A program made the position numbers and the translations under genes. Below the pieces are notes generated by a model. That model worked only from the letters and a program-made list of their open reading frames with translations, was not told where the DNA came from and did no database searches. DNA of 39,334 nt from Anaerolineae bacterium (GTDB taxonomy: Bacteria > Chloroflexota > Anaerolineae > Aggregatilineales > Phototrophicaceae), in the NCBI GenBank assembly GCA_019912965.1, contig JAIOHM010000013.1:1-39334 (forward strand), read 5' to 3'. Of this stretch, positions 8,516 through 16,483 are shown piece after piece. The number at the start of each line of letters is the position of its first letter. The first letter of the stretch is position 1.

Positions 8516-9283
8516 TTGGAAATGAAGCAGGTTGTGGCGTTGGTTACAGGCGGCGCTTCTGGATTAGGTGAGGCTTGTATCCGGCGGTTCGTGGCACAGG
8601 GCGCGAAAGCAATCATTCTTGATCGGGATACTGACCGGGGCAAGGCACTGGCGGCTGAATTAGGCGATGCGGTGCGTTATGCACAGGCTGATGTGACCAG
8701 TGAAGCGGATGTGCAGGCGGCGGTCAATCTGGCCTATGAAACATTCGGCGATTTGCGGGTGGTCGTGAATTGTGCAGGCGTGGCTTGGGCAGGGCGCACC
8801 GTGAGCAAAGAAGGGCCGCACGCGCTGGATTTATTTGAAACCGTTATCAAGATTAATCTGATCGGCACCTTTAACGTGATTCGGCTGGCGGCGGCGCGGA
8901 TGTCACAAAATGCGCCGAATGCGGAAGGCGAACGGGGCATTATCGTCAATACAGCATCGGTGGCAGCGTTTGACGGACAAATCGGGCAGGCGGCGTATTC
9001 GGCGTCAAAGGGCGGAATCGTGGGAATGACACTGCCGATTGCACGCGATCTTTCGCGTTTGGGCATCCGGGTGATGACAATTGCTCCGGGGATTTTTGAG
9101 ACGCCGATGGTGGCGTTGATGTCGGATGAATTGAAGGCGTCGTTGGGCAGCCAGATTCCATTTCCGGCGCGGTTGGGGCGACCCTCAGAATATGCTCAAT
9201 TAGCGCAGAGTATCATCGAGAACCCGTTTTTGAATGGCGAAGTGATTCGGCTGGATGGCGCGGTACGAATGTCAAGCCGCTAG
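8516..9283 (+). CDS. Short-chain dehydrogenase, 3-hydroxyacyl-CoA dehydrogenase type II-like
   Basis: 255-residue NAD(P)-dependent oxidoreductase of the SDR family. The nucleotide-binding motif TGGASGLG lies at residues 11-18, the D of ILDRD suits NAD, NCAGVA is the structural NAG block, [21 protein letters not shown] gives catalytic Ser, Tyr and Lys, and PGIFETPM follows. The end [15 protein letters not shown] is typical of the 2-methyl-3-hydroxybutyryl-CoA / HSD17B10-like subgroup, which acts in branched-chain amino-acid and fatty-acid breakdown. The start is a TTG at 8516: TAAGGAG ends eight bases before it, whereas the next ATG (8522) would be 14 away. The last bases overlap the stop of the convergent integrase gene, so this 3' end is the left boundary of the mobile element. 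Confidence 0.92.
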   Translation: MEMKQVVALVTGGASGLGEACIRRFVAQGAKAIILDRDTDRGKALAAELGDAVRYAQADVTSEADVQAAVNLAYETFGDLRVVVNCAGVAWAGRTVSKEGPHALDLFETVIKINLIGTFNVIRLAAARMSQNAPNAEGERGIIVNTASVAAFDGQIGQAAYSASKGGIVGMTLPIARDLSRLGIRVMTIAPGIFETPMVALMSDELKASLGSQIPFPARLGRPSEYAQLAQSIIENPFLNGEVIRLDGAVRMSSR

Positions 9284-10848
9284 TCCATGACGATCATTCC
9301 GGTGACATCGGTATCGCGAACAACAAGGCGTTTATTGCCCAACAGTCGCCGTAAGTATTGATTGATTTCTCGGTCGGGGCATTCCCAAAAGCCATCTAAT
9401 GTTATGCCCCGAATTTCTTCCAGTGTGCGTTTTTGAACTTCGATGGCCCTCGCTTCGCTTAATAGACTGTGCTTGAGCGAAGAGTGATTTTGTTTGAGAA
9501 TCTCGATGCGTTGGGCGAGCGTCTGGATTTGTTCCCGATAGTAAGGCTGCGCTGCTTCAGGTGCTTTGGATTGTTCTACAATCAAAGTTCGCATCTGCGT
9601 GCCAGCGGCTGTGATTTCCGTTTCCATGTTAGCCAACCGAGCTTGGGCAGCTTCTGATTTCTGGTTGTGAGGCTGCATAATGTCTGGTGTCTTCCCTGAT
9701 AACATGGTCTCCAACATGGTATGGACAATTGGCTGAAGTTTTTCTTCTGCTATCATTCGGGTTTGATAACAGAGACGTTCACCATGCAAACCAAGTTTGC
9801 TGGCTTTGCCACATAATAGGCCGCGCCGCCGCCCATGTTTTACACAAACGCTCATTGATCCGTTGCATTCCCCGCAGCGGGCTATGCGACTGAATTTGTA
9901 GGTATCAAATGAATTCGCACGTCCTCGTATGTCCATCCGGCGCGTGAGTTCGGCTTTTATTCGCTCTGCTAACTCGTCTGTGTAGACAGCGGGGGCTTTG
10001 TGACGTGCAACCTTGATTCCTTCTGGAAGCGGCACAGCTTCATTGAACACCCACTGCCCATGCTGTTCAGGATGACGCGTGTGAAGTCTGGCACTGTGCC
10101 CCCAGAACCAAGGATTGTGCAGCGTCTCGTAAAGATTGGTTGAGCGATGCGGCAGACCATCATGGGCAACGTGTCCCCATCGCCGATAGAGTTCCAGCCC
10201 CATCTTGTTCCAAGCAATACCTTCCAGAATCAAGGTTGCGACATCGATCCAGAAGGGTTTGAGGGCTTCGTTTAAAACTAGTCCCATATCTCTTCCGCTG
10301 ACTGGATCGCGCACACGGGTATGCGAAATTGGAATCCGGGAACCCGTCGGCAAACCGTTCTCAACCAGTTTGTCTTTGCCTCGTGCAGCAGCGTCGCGCA
10401 GCCATTTGATTTGTTTGCTGGTTTCGTATCCCTTCACCATCGCGAAAATGTCTGCATTGGTTGCATCAACCCAACCATCGTTCAGGCTGTAAATGCGCGC
10501 TCCACAGTCCTCGATGATGCTCTCGACAATATAGTGCAGCAGCGATGCTTTACGAGCAAAGCGATTGGCATCTCTGCAAATCAGCACATCAAAATCGCAG
10601 TTTTCCAAATGTTCAATGAGTTGATCAAAAGCCTGGATACCTTTAATGCGGGCATCCGATGCCAGCTTATCCAGACTCTTATAGTTCCGGGAGTGGCCGG
10701 GTACTTTGAGGACATCCACAATTTGCCAGCCTTCCTTCTCGCAGACTGCGCGGGCGTCTGCTTCTTGGGAGGGGAGGCTATATTTTTCTTCTTCGTTGGC
10801 TTGGGCAACTGTACTGACAGCGCACCAGATGATTGCTCGTAGAGTCAT
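9280..10848 (-). CDS. int: Large serine recombinase (phage integrase)
   Basis: A 522-residue site-specific recombinase. The N-terminal resolvase domain has the catalytic serine in WCAVSTVAQ (S12) and the arginine-rich motif CRDANRFAR. The recombinase domain follows ([37 protein letters not shown]), then a zinc ribbon ([11 protein letters not shown], with further cysteines in [10 protein letters not shown] and ERLCYQ) and a C-terminal coiled coil. This is the usual layout of phage-type large serine integrases, which join attP and attB without long repeats. It ends on the CTAG that also holds the dehydrogenase stop. The ATG at 10848 has no strong ribosome-binding site. It is separated from the repressor by a 416-base AT-rich gap, a likely place for att-related sites. 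Confidence 0.93.
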   Translation of the reverse strand: MTLRAIIWCAVSTVAQANEEEKYSLPSQEADARAVCEKEGWQIVDVLKVPGHSRNYKSLDKLASDARIKGIQAFDQLIEHLENCDFDVLICRDANRFARKASLLHYIVESIIEDCGARIYSLNDGWVDATNADIFAMVKGYETSKQIKWLRDAAARGKDKLVENGLPTGSRIPISHTRVRDPVSGRDMGLVLNEALKPFWIDVATLILEGIAWNKMGLELYRRWGHVAHDGLPHRSTNLYETLHNPWFWGHSARLHTRHPEQHGQWVFNEAVPLPEGIKVARHKAPAVYTDELAERIKAELTRRMDIRGRANSFDTYKFSRIARCGECNGSMSVCVKHGRRRGLLCGKASKLGLHGERLCYQTRMIAEEKLQPIVHTMLETMLSGKTPDIMQPHNQKSEAAQARLANMETEITAAGTQMRTLIVEQSKAPEAAQPYYREQIQTLAQRIEILKQNHSSLKHSLLSEARAIEVQKRTLEEIRGITLDGFWECPDREINQYLRRLLGNKRLVVRDTDVTGMIVMD

Positions 10849-10925
10849 AGTGTGATCTGAAATGTAGTGTTGCTATTGGCGATTGTGATCCGAGTTAGAC
10901 ACATAAAAGCATTATAGGAGAGAGA

Positions 10926-10994
10926 ATGGATACTATTCTAGTGCTCATCACATTTAGCGTGTTAATAACTAACGAAACTATTACCATCATCTAG
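10926..10994 (+). CDS. Possible 22-residue hydrophobic peptide
   Basis: A short frame encoding MDTILVLITFSVLITNETIT plus two isoleucines. It is preceded five bases upstream by a perfect AGGAG (10916-10920). The peptide is almost wholly hydrophobic and could cross a membrane, in the style of small type I toxins or holin-like peptides. It sits alone on the plus strand, between the leftward integrase and repressor genes, in the longest gap of the element's left arm. Translation is unproven; the ribosome-binding site is the main support. Confidence 0.35.
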   Translation: MDTILVLITFSVLITNETITII

Positions 10995-10997
10995 CCA

Positions 10998-11023
10998 TTT
11001 TAAAACCCGCTTTGGTTGCGGGT
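10998..11023 (-). terminator. Possible terminator for the leftward repressor transcript
   Basis: ACCCGC (11005-11010) and GCGGGT (11018-11023) pair around a 7-base loop. Read leftward, the stem is followed by TTTAAAATGG, giving a short T-run. It would end the repressor message before the integrase gene. The stem is only 6 bp, so confidence is moderate. Apart from this and the possible peptide, the gap 10849-11264 shows only AT-rich sequence with no clear gene. Confidence 0.4.
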
Positions 11024-11264
11024 GTAGAAATTGGGTTCTATACTGTATCTCTGCTTTGGGTTCAAATTCGTTGCAATTGTTACGTAGGGTAAACGTGGGG
11101 TAAATAGCTTAAGTAGAGATATTGCTTTTTTATTTACCAGCATGTTAAATTTTAGGTTCAACTTAATGCAGTTACATGGATGCTAAGAGATGCCGAACAA
11201 ACACGATTGCACAACCATTGAGAACATGTTTGATTCCCTGCCCGAAGATGCAAAGGAAGGTATC

Positions 11265-11603
11265 CTAACGTGCATTCTGGAAGTACGCCGCGATCATGCG
11301 TTGGATTTTGGCGACTTCCTCATCTGGCAACCCATCGAGCAACTTGACAATTTCGCTCCCCGGGATATTCCTCAAAATTCCAGCGTGTTCATACAGAGTT
11401 GTAATTGATACCTCAAGAGCTTCTGCAAGTGCTGGTATAAAGTCTATTGGCACTTGCTGCTTATTGTGTTCCCATCCAGATAAAGTTGTCACTGCGCGGT
11501 CGACGCCTCGCGCTTTTAAACGTTCCACTAACTCACGCTGTTCCAATCTCAGCGCTTTTCGCCGCCAAGCGATGTAATCCCCTAGCGTCATATCATCTGT
11601 CAT
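11265..11603 (-). CDS. XRE-family transcriptional regulator (probable phage repressor)
   Basis: 112-residue DNA-binding protein with a lambda-repressor-like helix-turn-helix over about residues 5-65: LGDYIAWRRKALRLEQRELV, then DRAVTTLSGWEHNKQQVPID and FIPALAEALEVSITTLYE. The C-terminal part (SEIVKLLDGLPDEEVAKIQR) is short, with no peptidase domain, so induction would not use the LexA/CI self-cleavage route. The start at 11603 (ATG) follows GGAG by seven bases; a TTG one codon earlier is possible. It is divergent from the early operon promoter at 11670, the usual place for a lysogeny switch. Confidence 0.85.
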   Translation of the reverse strand: MTDDMTLGDYIAWRRKALRLEQRELVERLKARGVDRAVTTLSGWEHNKQQVPIDFIPALAEALEVSITTLYEHAGILRNIPGSEIVKLLDGLPDEEVAKIQRMIAAYFQNAR

Positions 11604-11669
11604 CAATCAGCTCCATCAATTTCTGACTACATTTTATCCGTATGTTTGCAATTTACAACACTTCGATTG

Positions 11670-11715
11670 TTGACAACTACCTAATTGGAGATATATACTA
11701 CTGAAAATCAGTAGT
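11670..11715 (+). promoter_or_regulatory. Early promoter with overlapping palindromic operator
   Basis: A strong sigma-70 promoter: TTGACA at 11670-11675, an 18-base spacer, and TATACT at 11694-11699. A perfect inverted repeat, ACTACTGAAAATCAGTAGT (11697-11715; 8-bp arms, AAA centre), overlaps the -10 box and the transcription start, so a bound dimer would block RNA polymerase. A close copy of this palindrome is at 11883-11901. The best candidate binder is the ribbon-helix-helix protein encoded next; the XRE protein is the alternative. Confidence 0.7.
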
Positions 11716-11755
11716 GTTGATCGAGGCTAATTTGACGAGACGCCAAGCAAAGCCG

Positions 11756-11947
11756 ATGACTAAGTGGGTTTCGCTCACCCTCTCTGCCGAACTGAACGCA
11801 GCCCTGAACGCAGTTCATGCTGAAAGCGGCTTATCGCGTTCAGAGATCATGCGTCAAAGTTTACTCCTTTTTTTAGAAGTAAACTACCGAAATTCAGTAG
11901 TGTATGACCGAAAAACGGTAATAAAACCAACTGAGATAGCATCATGA
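11756..11947 (+). CDS. Ribbon-helix-helix (CopG/Arc-type) DNA-binding protein
   Basis: A 63-residue regulator from MTKWVSLTLSAELNAALNAV: a beta-strand (WVSLTLSAEL) and two helices (ELNAALNAVHAESG; SRSEIMRQSLLLFLE), the ribbon-helix-helix fold that binds short palindromes as dimers. The frame is open back to a GTG at 11714, but that codon lies inside the operator and at the predicted transcription start, so the ATG at 11756 is preferred. The stop overlaps the next ATG (ATGA at 11944-11947), coupling it to the ParB-methyltransferase gene. Operator copies both before the gene and inside its 3' end suggest autoregulation. Confidence 0.75.
   Translation: MTKWVSLTLSAELNAALNAVHAESGLSRSEIMRQSLLLFLEVNYRNSVVYDRKTVIKPTEIAS
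11883..11922. promoter_or_regulatory. Second and third operator-like palindromes
   Basis: ACTACCGAAATTCAGTAGT (11883-11901) repeats the promoter operator with one mismatch between its arms and keeps the right arm TCAGTAGT exactly. A weaker dyad, ACCG-AAAAA-CGGT (11908-11919 core), follows directly. Both lie in the 3' end of the RHH gene, just before the next gene, where a bound protein could join with the first operator about 186 bases upstream. Confidence 0.5.
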
Positions 11948-13305
11948 CCCTCACCGTGCTAGATGCACCCGCACTGGTAATCGACGCCGAATTCAAGGCA
12001 CTCATTCCGGCGCTGACCGCTGAAGAAGAGCAGCAGCTTGAGGCGAATTTACTGGCGGAAGGCTGCCGGGATGCATTGGTGGTGTGGGCAGGGCACAACA
12101 TTCTGATTGACGGTCACAACCGCTATGCAATTTGCCAACGATACGGGCTTCCATACCCAACAGTGGAGCGCGAATTTGCCAGCCGTGAAGATGTGATCGT
12201 CTGGATTATTCAGAATCAATTCGGACGGCGCAACCTAACCAGCTTCGTGCGGGCAGAACTGGCACTGAAGCTGAAAAGCGCGATTGCGGCGAAGGCGAAG
12301 CTAAACCAACGCGCGACCCAGTTTGGTAATGCGGTTCTGCAAAATTTTGCAGAACCAGTAAACCGGATTGACACACGGCAACAACTCGCCCACGCTGCCG
12401 ATGTTTCCCATGAAACCATCCGCAAGGTGGAAGCGGTAACCCAATCAGCACCAGAGCAGATCAAAGATGCTGCTCGCAATGGACAGTTATCCATCGACCG
12501 GGCGTACAAAGTCACCCGCGCTCTGTCAGATGCCCCGGCCCCCATCCAAACCATCGTCACCCAGTATGCCGTCGATGATCCGGATGTCATCACAGAACTC
12601 AAACGGCTGGAAAAAGACGCGCCGGATACCTTCGGCGAAATTGTCACCAGCGGCTACATCCAGCCGGGCGAAGAAGTCCAAGCGGTTCACATCAGCGACG
12701 GCTACAAAGCGGTCAAGGAAGCGCTGAAGGAAAAGTCGCGCATCCACGCCCAAATGGCGATGGATGAACGGCGCGCCCGCGCGGCGGAAACCCCGCTTCC
12801 AGTGGGCAAGTACCGCTGTATTGTCATCGATCCACCCTGGCCCGTTGAAAAGATCGAGCGCGAGGTGCGCCCCCATCAGGGACAGCACCTGCCTTACCCG
12901 ACGATGACCCTGGCAGAAATTGCGGCGCTGCCGGTCGCGGACTACGGGCTGGAAGATGGCTGCCATCTGTATCTGTGGGCGACGCAGAAATACCTGCCGG
13001 ATGCACTGCGCCTGATGGAAGGCTGGGGCTTCAGCTATCAGTGCGTGATGACCTGGGTCAAGCCCACGGGCATGACACCCTACTCATGGATGTACAACAC
13101 CGAACTGGTGCTGTTCGGCAGGCGCGGCAGTCTGCCACTGGAGCAAAACGGCCTGAAGCTGAGCTTTGAAGCGCCGAGCACCGAACATTCCGCCAAACCC
13201 GACATTTTCTACACCCGCGTTTTAGCCGCCAGCCCCGAACCGCGTCTGGAGATGTTCGCCCGCCGCCGCCGCGCAGGCTTCACGTCATGGGGGGATGAGC
13301 TATGA
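11944..13305 (+). CDS. ParB-domain / MT-A70 adenine methyltransferase fusion
   Basis: 453 residues. The N-terminal ParB/Srx-like domain (about 20-110) has the signature NILIDGHNRYAICQRYGLP. It is followed by a helical middle part with an HTH-like block (DTRQQLAHAADVSHETIRKV). The C-terminal half (about 285-453) is an MT-A70-type N6-adenine methyltransferase with catalytic DPPW at 296-299, and YLWATQKYLPDALRLMEGWG, TWVKPTG and HSAKPDIFY motifs. Such fusions are common in phages and mobile elements; the usual idea is protection from host restriction or control of packaging or replication. It overlaps both neighbours by four bases (ATGA), so it belongs to the early operon. Confidence 0.9.
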   Translation: MTLTVLDAPALVIDAEFKALIPALTAEEEQQLEANLLAEGCRDALVVWAGHNILIDGHNRYAICQRYGLPYPTVEREFASREDVIVWIIQNQFGRRNLTSFVRAELALKLKSAIAAKAKLNQRATQFGNAVLQNFAEPVNRIDTRQQLAHAADVSHETIRKVEAVTQSAPEQIKDAARNGQLSIDRAYKVTRALSDAPAPIQTIVTQYAVDDPDVITELKRLEKDAPDTFGEIVTSGYIQPGEEVQAVHISDGYKAVKEALKEKSRIHAQMAMDERRARAAETPLPVGKYRCIVIDPPWPVEKIEREVRPHQGQHLPYPTMTLAEIAALPVADYGLEDGCHLYLWATQKYLPDALRLMEGWGFSYQCVMTWVKPTGMTPYSWMYNTELVLFGRRGSLPLEQNGLKLSFEAPSTEHSAKPDIFYTRVLAASPEPRLEMFARRRRAGFTSWGDEL

Positions 13306-13802
13306 ACGCGCACCCAAATCTACGCATGGATGTGCAGCAGGATTGGGGCTGGTCGGATTCGTACCTGCCGGAAATCCGCCGCATTCTGGCCCAAAACGCG
13401 CTGGCACTGTTCACGATCAAGGTGGCGACGTACCAGCAGGACATCAAACAAGCCACTGATCTGCTGGTTTCGGTCAGCGGGCAGAAGGCGATTGCCGTGA
13501 GGCTGCGGCGGGCGATGTACCGCTACCGGGACTTAACCATCCGCGCGCAGCGCACCAGCGGCGCACCCACCGAACTCGAAAAAATCAAATCCGGCTATGG
13601 GGATTACTACCTGTATGGCTGGACAGTCGACTACCGCATTCCCGAATGGATGCTGGTGGATTTGAGCCGCCTGCGCGCGACCGGGCTGCTGAACAGCCCG
13701 CAGGCGGCGATTCGCAACAAAGACGCCCGGACAGCCTTCATCGCTATTTCGTACACCACCCTACGGGATTACGGCTGCGTGCTTGCAGCCATTGTGAGGT
13801 AA
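13302..13802 (+). CDS. Phage hypothetical protein
   Basis: 166 residues, no recognised family. A helical first half (FTIKVATYQQDIKQATDLLV) and a basic middle (RLRRAMYRYRDLTIRAQR) are followed by a tyrosine- and tryptophan-rich stretch, GYGDYYLYGWTVDYRIPEWM. The ATG overlaps the stop of the methyltransferase gene (ATGA), so translation is likely coupled. No membrane segment was seen. Its place between the methyltransferase and the recombination genes fits an early accessory role. Confidence 0.65.
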   Translation: MNAHPNLRMDVQQDWGWSDSYLPEIRRILAQNALALFTIKVATYQQDIKQATDLLVSVSGQKAIAVRLRRAMYRYRDLTIRAQRTSGAPTELEKIKSGYGDYYLYGWTVDYRIPEWMLVDLSRLRATGLLNSPQAAIRNKDARTAFIAISYTTLRDYGCVLAAIVR

Positions 13803-13808
13803 CTGCCC

Positions 13809-14102
13809 ATGAATCGCTACCCGGCCTGTGAGCTTTCCGATCTCTACCCGATCCTGATCCACATCCCACCGGAAGAACGGCAGGCCTATGTGGAACAGGC
13901 TGAGCGGGCCGAACCACTGCGGCCAGAGCAGCTAAAGGCGCTGGGCTTATGCACCACCTTTAAACAGATGGTGCTGCTGCCGAAGCGCATGGACAGGATA
14001 ACGGCTGCTCAGGTGGACGCCGTGTTTCCGCCGGGGCCGGAACGGGATGCGGTCATACAGGAATTGTTTCGGGCAGCCCAGGAATCGTGGAGTTCGCGAT
14101 GA
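13809..14102 (+). CDS. Phage hypothetical protein
   Basis: 97 residues, mostly helical (LIHIPPEERQAYVEQAERAE; ITAAQVDAVFPPGPERDAVI), with no recognised family. It starts six bases after the previous stop, and its own stop overlaps the next ATG (ATGA at 14099-14102). The tight spacing and consistent GC-rich codon use support it as a real gene of the early operon. Confidence 0.6.
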   Translation: MNRYPACELSDLYPILIHIPPEERQAYVEQAERAEPLRPEQLKALGLCTTFKQMVLLPKRMDRITAAQVDAVFPPGPERDAVIQELFRAAQESWSSR

Positions 14103-14350
14103 ACATGCCACACGCCCCGGCGGGCGCATATGCCTATCACCTGCAGATCGTGTCGAGCGATGGAATGGCGGTTACCGAAGCCCTCGGCGGGGATTACTGC
14201 CGGGCTGCGGCGGTGACCGACAGCCTGATCCGGCGCTTCCTGCTGGATGGGTTTGTGGCTTCGAGTTCGCCGCTGCAGCCGACCCTGATGCGGTTCATCA
14301 AGCGCGGCGAAACCCTCTCGTTATCCCTCATGGTGATCGGAGCGAATTGA
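14099..14350 (+). CDS. Phage hypothetical protein
   Basis: 83 residues from the ATG that overlaps the previous stop; an upstream GTG at 14087 is possible but less likely. The middle (CRAAAVTDSLIRRFLLDGFV) reads as a single amphipathic helix between strands. No family was recognised. The stop is followed after one base by the next ATG. Confidence 0.55.
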   Translation: MNMPHAPAGAYAYHLQIVSSDGMAVTEALGGDYCRAAAVTDSLIRRFLLDGFVASSSPLQPTLMRFIKRGETLSLSLMVIGAN

Positions 14351-14351
14351 G

Positions 14352-14843
14352 ATGAGCGGGAATTATCGGCGGAACGGACGGCGGGGTGGACTGGCGAACA
14401 AACGCCAGCATCTGGTACTGCGGCTATTGCTGGCGGATGAGATCAAAGCGCCGGTTCGCTGGCAGAACGAGCCGCAGCTGTATCCCATCGGCTGGCGCGC
14501 CGAGGCGCAGTGGTTTGGGCAAGCGGCCAGCGTGGAAATCATCGCCACCCGGTGCGAACTGCCGATGGGTTCGCGTGACCCGGCCAAACCGCTGCCGCGC
14601 AGCTACGAAATCCAGATGCGCGCCGGGGGCGTGGTGATGCGGCGCTGGCTGTCGCAGACCGAGGTGCTGGCGAAGTTCCCGCCGCCGCTGAAGATCGTCG
14701 CGCCGACGCCCATCATCGAAGAGCCGCCGTTCAACCCCGAAGAAGACACCCAGCGGGACATCAGGGTGTACCCCATCGATGTCCCGAAAGATGAGCCGGA
14801 CAAGTCGATTGAAGAATTCCAAATCGAGGAAGGAGTCCTATGA
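14352..14843 (+). CDS. Phage hypothetical protein
   Basis: 163 residues. It has a basic N-terminus (MSGNYRRNGRRGGLANKRQ), a strand-rich middle (SVEIIATRCELP; YEIQMRAGGVVMRRWLSQTE) and an acidic, proline-rich tail (IIEEPPFNPEEDTQRDI; PKDEPDKSIEEFQIEEG). The charge split could mean nucleic-acid binding at one end and a protein contact at the other; that is speculation. It is linked to the next gene by an ATGA overlap. Confidence 0.6.
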   Translation: MSGNYRRNGRRGGLANKRQHLVLRLLLADEIKAPVRWQNEPQLYPIGWRAEAQWFGQAASVEIIATRCELPMGSRDPAKPLPRSYEIQMRAGGVVMRRWLSQTEVLAKFPPPLKIVAPTPIIEEPPFNPEEDTQRDIRVYPIDVPKDEPDKSIEEFQIEEGVL

Positions 14844-15085
14844 GCGAACGTGTACCGATCGGCCAAGCCCTTCAGCGGGGTGCGGATTGGGAATACACAT
14901 GGTGGTCGGACGGCACGGTGACCCGGTGCGGGATTGCATGGGAAGCCGGGCAGTACCACCGGGTGGGCCTCAACGAAACCGTCACACCCGAACCAATATG
15001 GAATGCGGCAGCCTTTTACGCCTACCGCGAAATTGCCTTCAAGAAGCCGATTGCCTTCCTGCCCCGTTCGACCGACGGCGGGTAG
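14840..15085 (+). CDS. Phage hypothetical protein
   Basis: 81 residues with several tryptophans and tyrosines (DWEYTWWSDGTVTRCGIAWE; WNAAAFYAYREIAF), no recognised family. The start ATG overlaps the previous stop and follows GAGGAAGGAG, a strong ribosome-binding site. The next gene starts 35 bases later. Confidence 0.6.
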   Translation: MSERVPIGQALQRGADWEYTWWSDGTVTRCGIAWEAGQYHRVGLNETVTPEPIWNAAAFYAYREIAFKKPIAFLPRSTDGG

Positions 15086-15119
15086 GCCAGTTATTCAGCG
15101 CATTAGAGGAGCACGAATC

Positions 15120-15608
15120 ATGGAAGTGAAAACTGTGACGATCAGCATGGGACGCACGGTCAACCGGGGGAACTTCGAGAACACCCGCTATGACGTGTCG
15201 ATCACCGCCACCATCCCGCCGGAAGAGTTCGACACTGACGGCGCAGAAGCCCTTGAAACCACCTGCCGGCACGAGCTGGTGATGGTGCTCAGCGGCGATC
15301 TGCTGAGCGATCTGGAAGGCATGGACTGGACGGACTTTGAGGGGAATGCCCTCAGCGGCGAGGGGCGGGTAAAGCGGGCACTGGCGAGCAGCCCGATCTT
15401 CCGGCACATGCGGGCGGTGGATGAACTGCTGGCCGACAGCCTGCTGAACGAGTTCATCGACGGCGAAGTGAAGTGGGGCACGGTGAACACCGCAGAAGCG
15501 CCGCTGGCCGAACTGGAAATCAGCCAGATGGTCGTCATCGAGATGGATGACGACAGCGCCGATCCAATGCCTTTTGCAGCGGGGTTTGAGGATCACCCCG
15601 CCGACTAA
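15120..15608 (+). CDS. Phage hypothetical protein, acidic
   Basis: 162 residues, strongly acidic, reading as a beta-strand-rich start (KTVTISMGRTV; YDVSITATIPPEEF) and a helical, acidic second half (SGDLLSDLEGMDWTDFEG; LADSLLNEFIDGE). No family was recognised. The frame stays open for 62 codons upstream, but the ATG at 15120 is chosen because GAGGAG lies just before it and the upstream part overlaps the previous gene. It lies directly before the ERF gene, a position often held by recombination-associated proteins. Confidence 0.65.
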   Translation: MEVKTVTISMGRTVNRGNFENTRYDVSITATIPPEEFDTDGAEALETTCRHELVMVLSGDLLSDLEGMDWTDFEGNALSGEGRVKRALASSPIFRHMRAVDELLADSLLNEFIDGEVKWGTVNTAEAPLAELEISQMVVIEMDDDSADPMPFAAGFEDHPAD

Positions 15609-15631
15609 CCGGCCAGCAGCAAACGAACGCA

Positions 15632-15656
15632 GGGGCGGTGTGCTGTCGCCCCTTTT
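15632..15656 (+). terminator. Weak intrinsic terminator or attenuator before ERF
   Basis: GGGGCG (15632-15637) pairs with CGCCCC (15647-15652) around a 9-base loop and is followed by TTTT. With only 6 bp and four Ts it would stop transcription partly, tuning the level of the downstream recombination genes. Confidence 0.45.
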
Positions 15657-15677
15657 CAACCCGTGAAAGGTCAGGAC

Positions 15678-16433
15678 ATGAGCGAGAACATGGTCAGCAG
15701 CCCGAAAGCCCGGCTGTACGGGAAGATCGCCAAAGTGACAAGCGAGATGACCCGCGTGCCCAAGCGCGGCACGCAGCCGAAGTACAAGTTCGCTACCGAT
15801 ACCGATATCGTGGAGTCCGTGCGTGCGGCACTGACAAAGGTCAATCTGGCCGTCATTACCAGCATGGTTTCCTACCGCCAGATGGAGTGCAAAACCCAGA
15901 GCGGCGGGCAGCAGTGGCGCACGATCTGCGAGTTCGAGATCACGCTGGCCTGCGGCGATACCGGCGAAATGCTGACGGCGCGCTGGTTCAACGAGTCGCT
16001 GGATCAAAGCGACAAGGGCTTCAACAAAGCAGCAGCCGCTGCCCTCAAATATTTCTTCATGAAGACCTTCCTCATCACCACCGGTGAGGCAGAAGAATCG
16101 GGGCGCGAGACACGCCAGCAGCAGCCACCACCCCTGCCAGTGGTTGACCCGGAAACGGGGGAGATCGTCAACACGCAGCCCGCCACGCCGAAGAAACAGC
16201 AGCCACGTTACGGCCAACCACCGCAGCCAGCGGCATGGGACTGGAATCAGGTGATTGCCAAAGCGGGCGATTACTACAAGTCCGATTCGAAGGAGCGTTT
16301 TACCACCTGCAACCAGCTGAAAACCGAGGGGGCATTCGCCGCCTGCAAGAGCCTGGACGAAGCCGCCCGGCTGGTGGCGGCACAGGTGAAGCGCAATCAG
16401 GAACAGTTCGCAGCCGAAGGGCTGCCCGCTTAA
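15678..16433 (+). CDS. erf: ERF-family single-strand annealing protein
   Basis: 251 residues. The first 140 match the ERF annealing proteins that pair complementary single strands during phage recombination and genome circularisation: KIAKVTSEMTRVPKRGTQ, YKFATDTDIVESVRAALTKV, LACGDTGEMLTARWFNES and the core DKGFNKAAAAALKYFFMKTF. A proline/glutamine-rich linker (about 145-195) leads to a helical C-terminal part (WDWNQVIAKAGDYYKSDSKE) that may contact SSB or other partners. A GTG at 15663 is also in frame, but the ATG at 15678 has an AGG-rich ribosome-binding site. It lies in the early operon upstream of the replication genes. Confidence 0.82.
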   Translation: MSENMVSSPKARLYGKIAKVTSEMTRVPKRGTQPKYKFATDTDIVESVRAALTKVNLAVITSMVSYRQMECKTQSGGQQWRTICEFEITLACGDTGEMLTARWFNESLDQSDKGFNKAAAAALKYFFMKTFLITTGEAEESGRETRQQQPPPLPVVDPETGEIVNTQPATPKKQQPRYGQPPQPAAWDWNQVIAKAGDYYKSDSKERFTTCNQLKTEGAFAACKSLDEAARLVAAQVKRNQEQFAAEGLPA

Positions 16434-16483
16434 ACCGATCGGCAGGACTATCCCTGCCTGTAGTGACGACATGAGGAGCGAAC

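Noticed and set aside
11030..11100. GGGTTCAAATTCG, reminiscent of a tRNA T-arm
   Set aside because: No matching acceptor, D-arm or anticodon stem could be drawn around it; a tRNA attachment site is not supported.
11190..11408. 72-codon plus-strand frame overlapping the 3' end of the XRE gene
   Set aside because: Its first 30 residues (MFDSLPEDAKEGILTCILEV) look plausible and even resemble the XRE tail, but most of the rest is antisense to the XRE gene and there is no ribosome-binding site. It could be a decayed remnant.
14934..15119. 62-codon upstream extension of the gene at 15120
   Set aside because: It overlaps the previous gene in another frame, and a GAGGAG site directly precedes the ATG at 15120.
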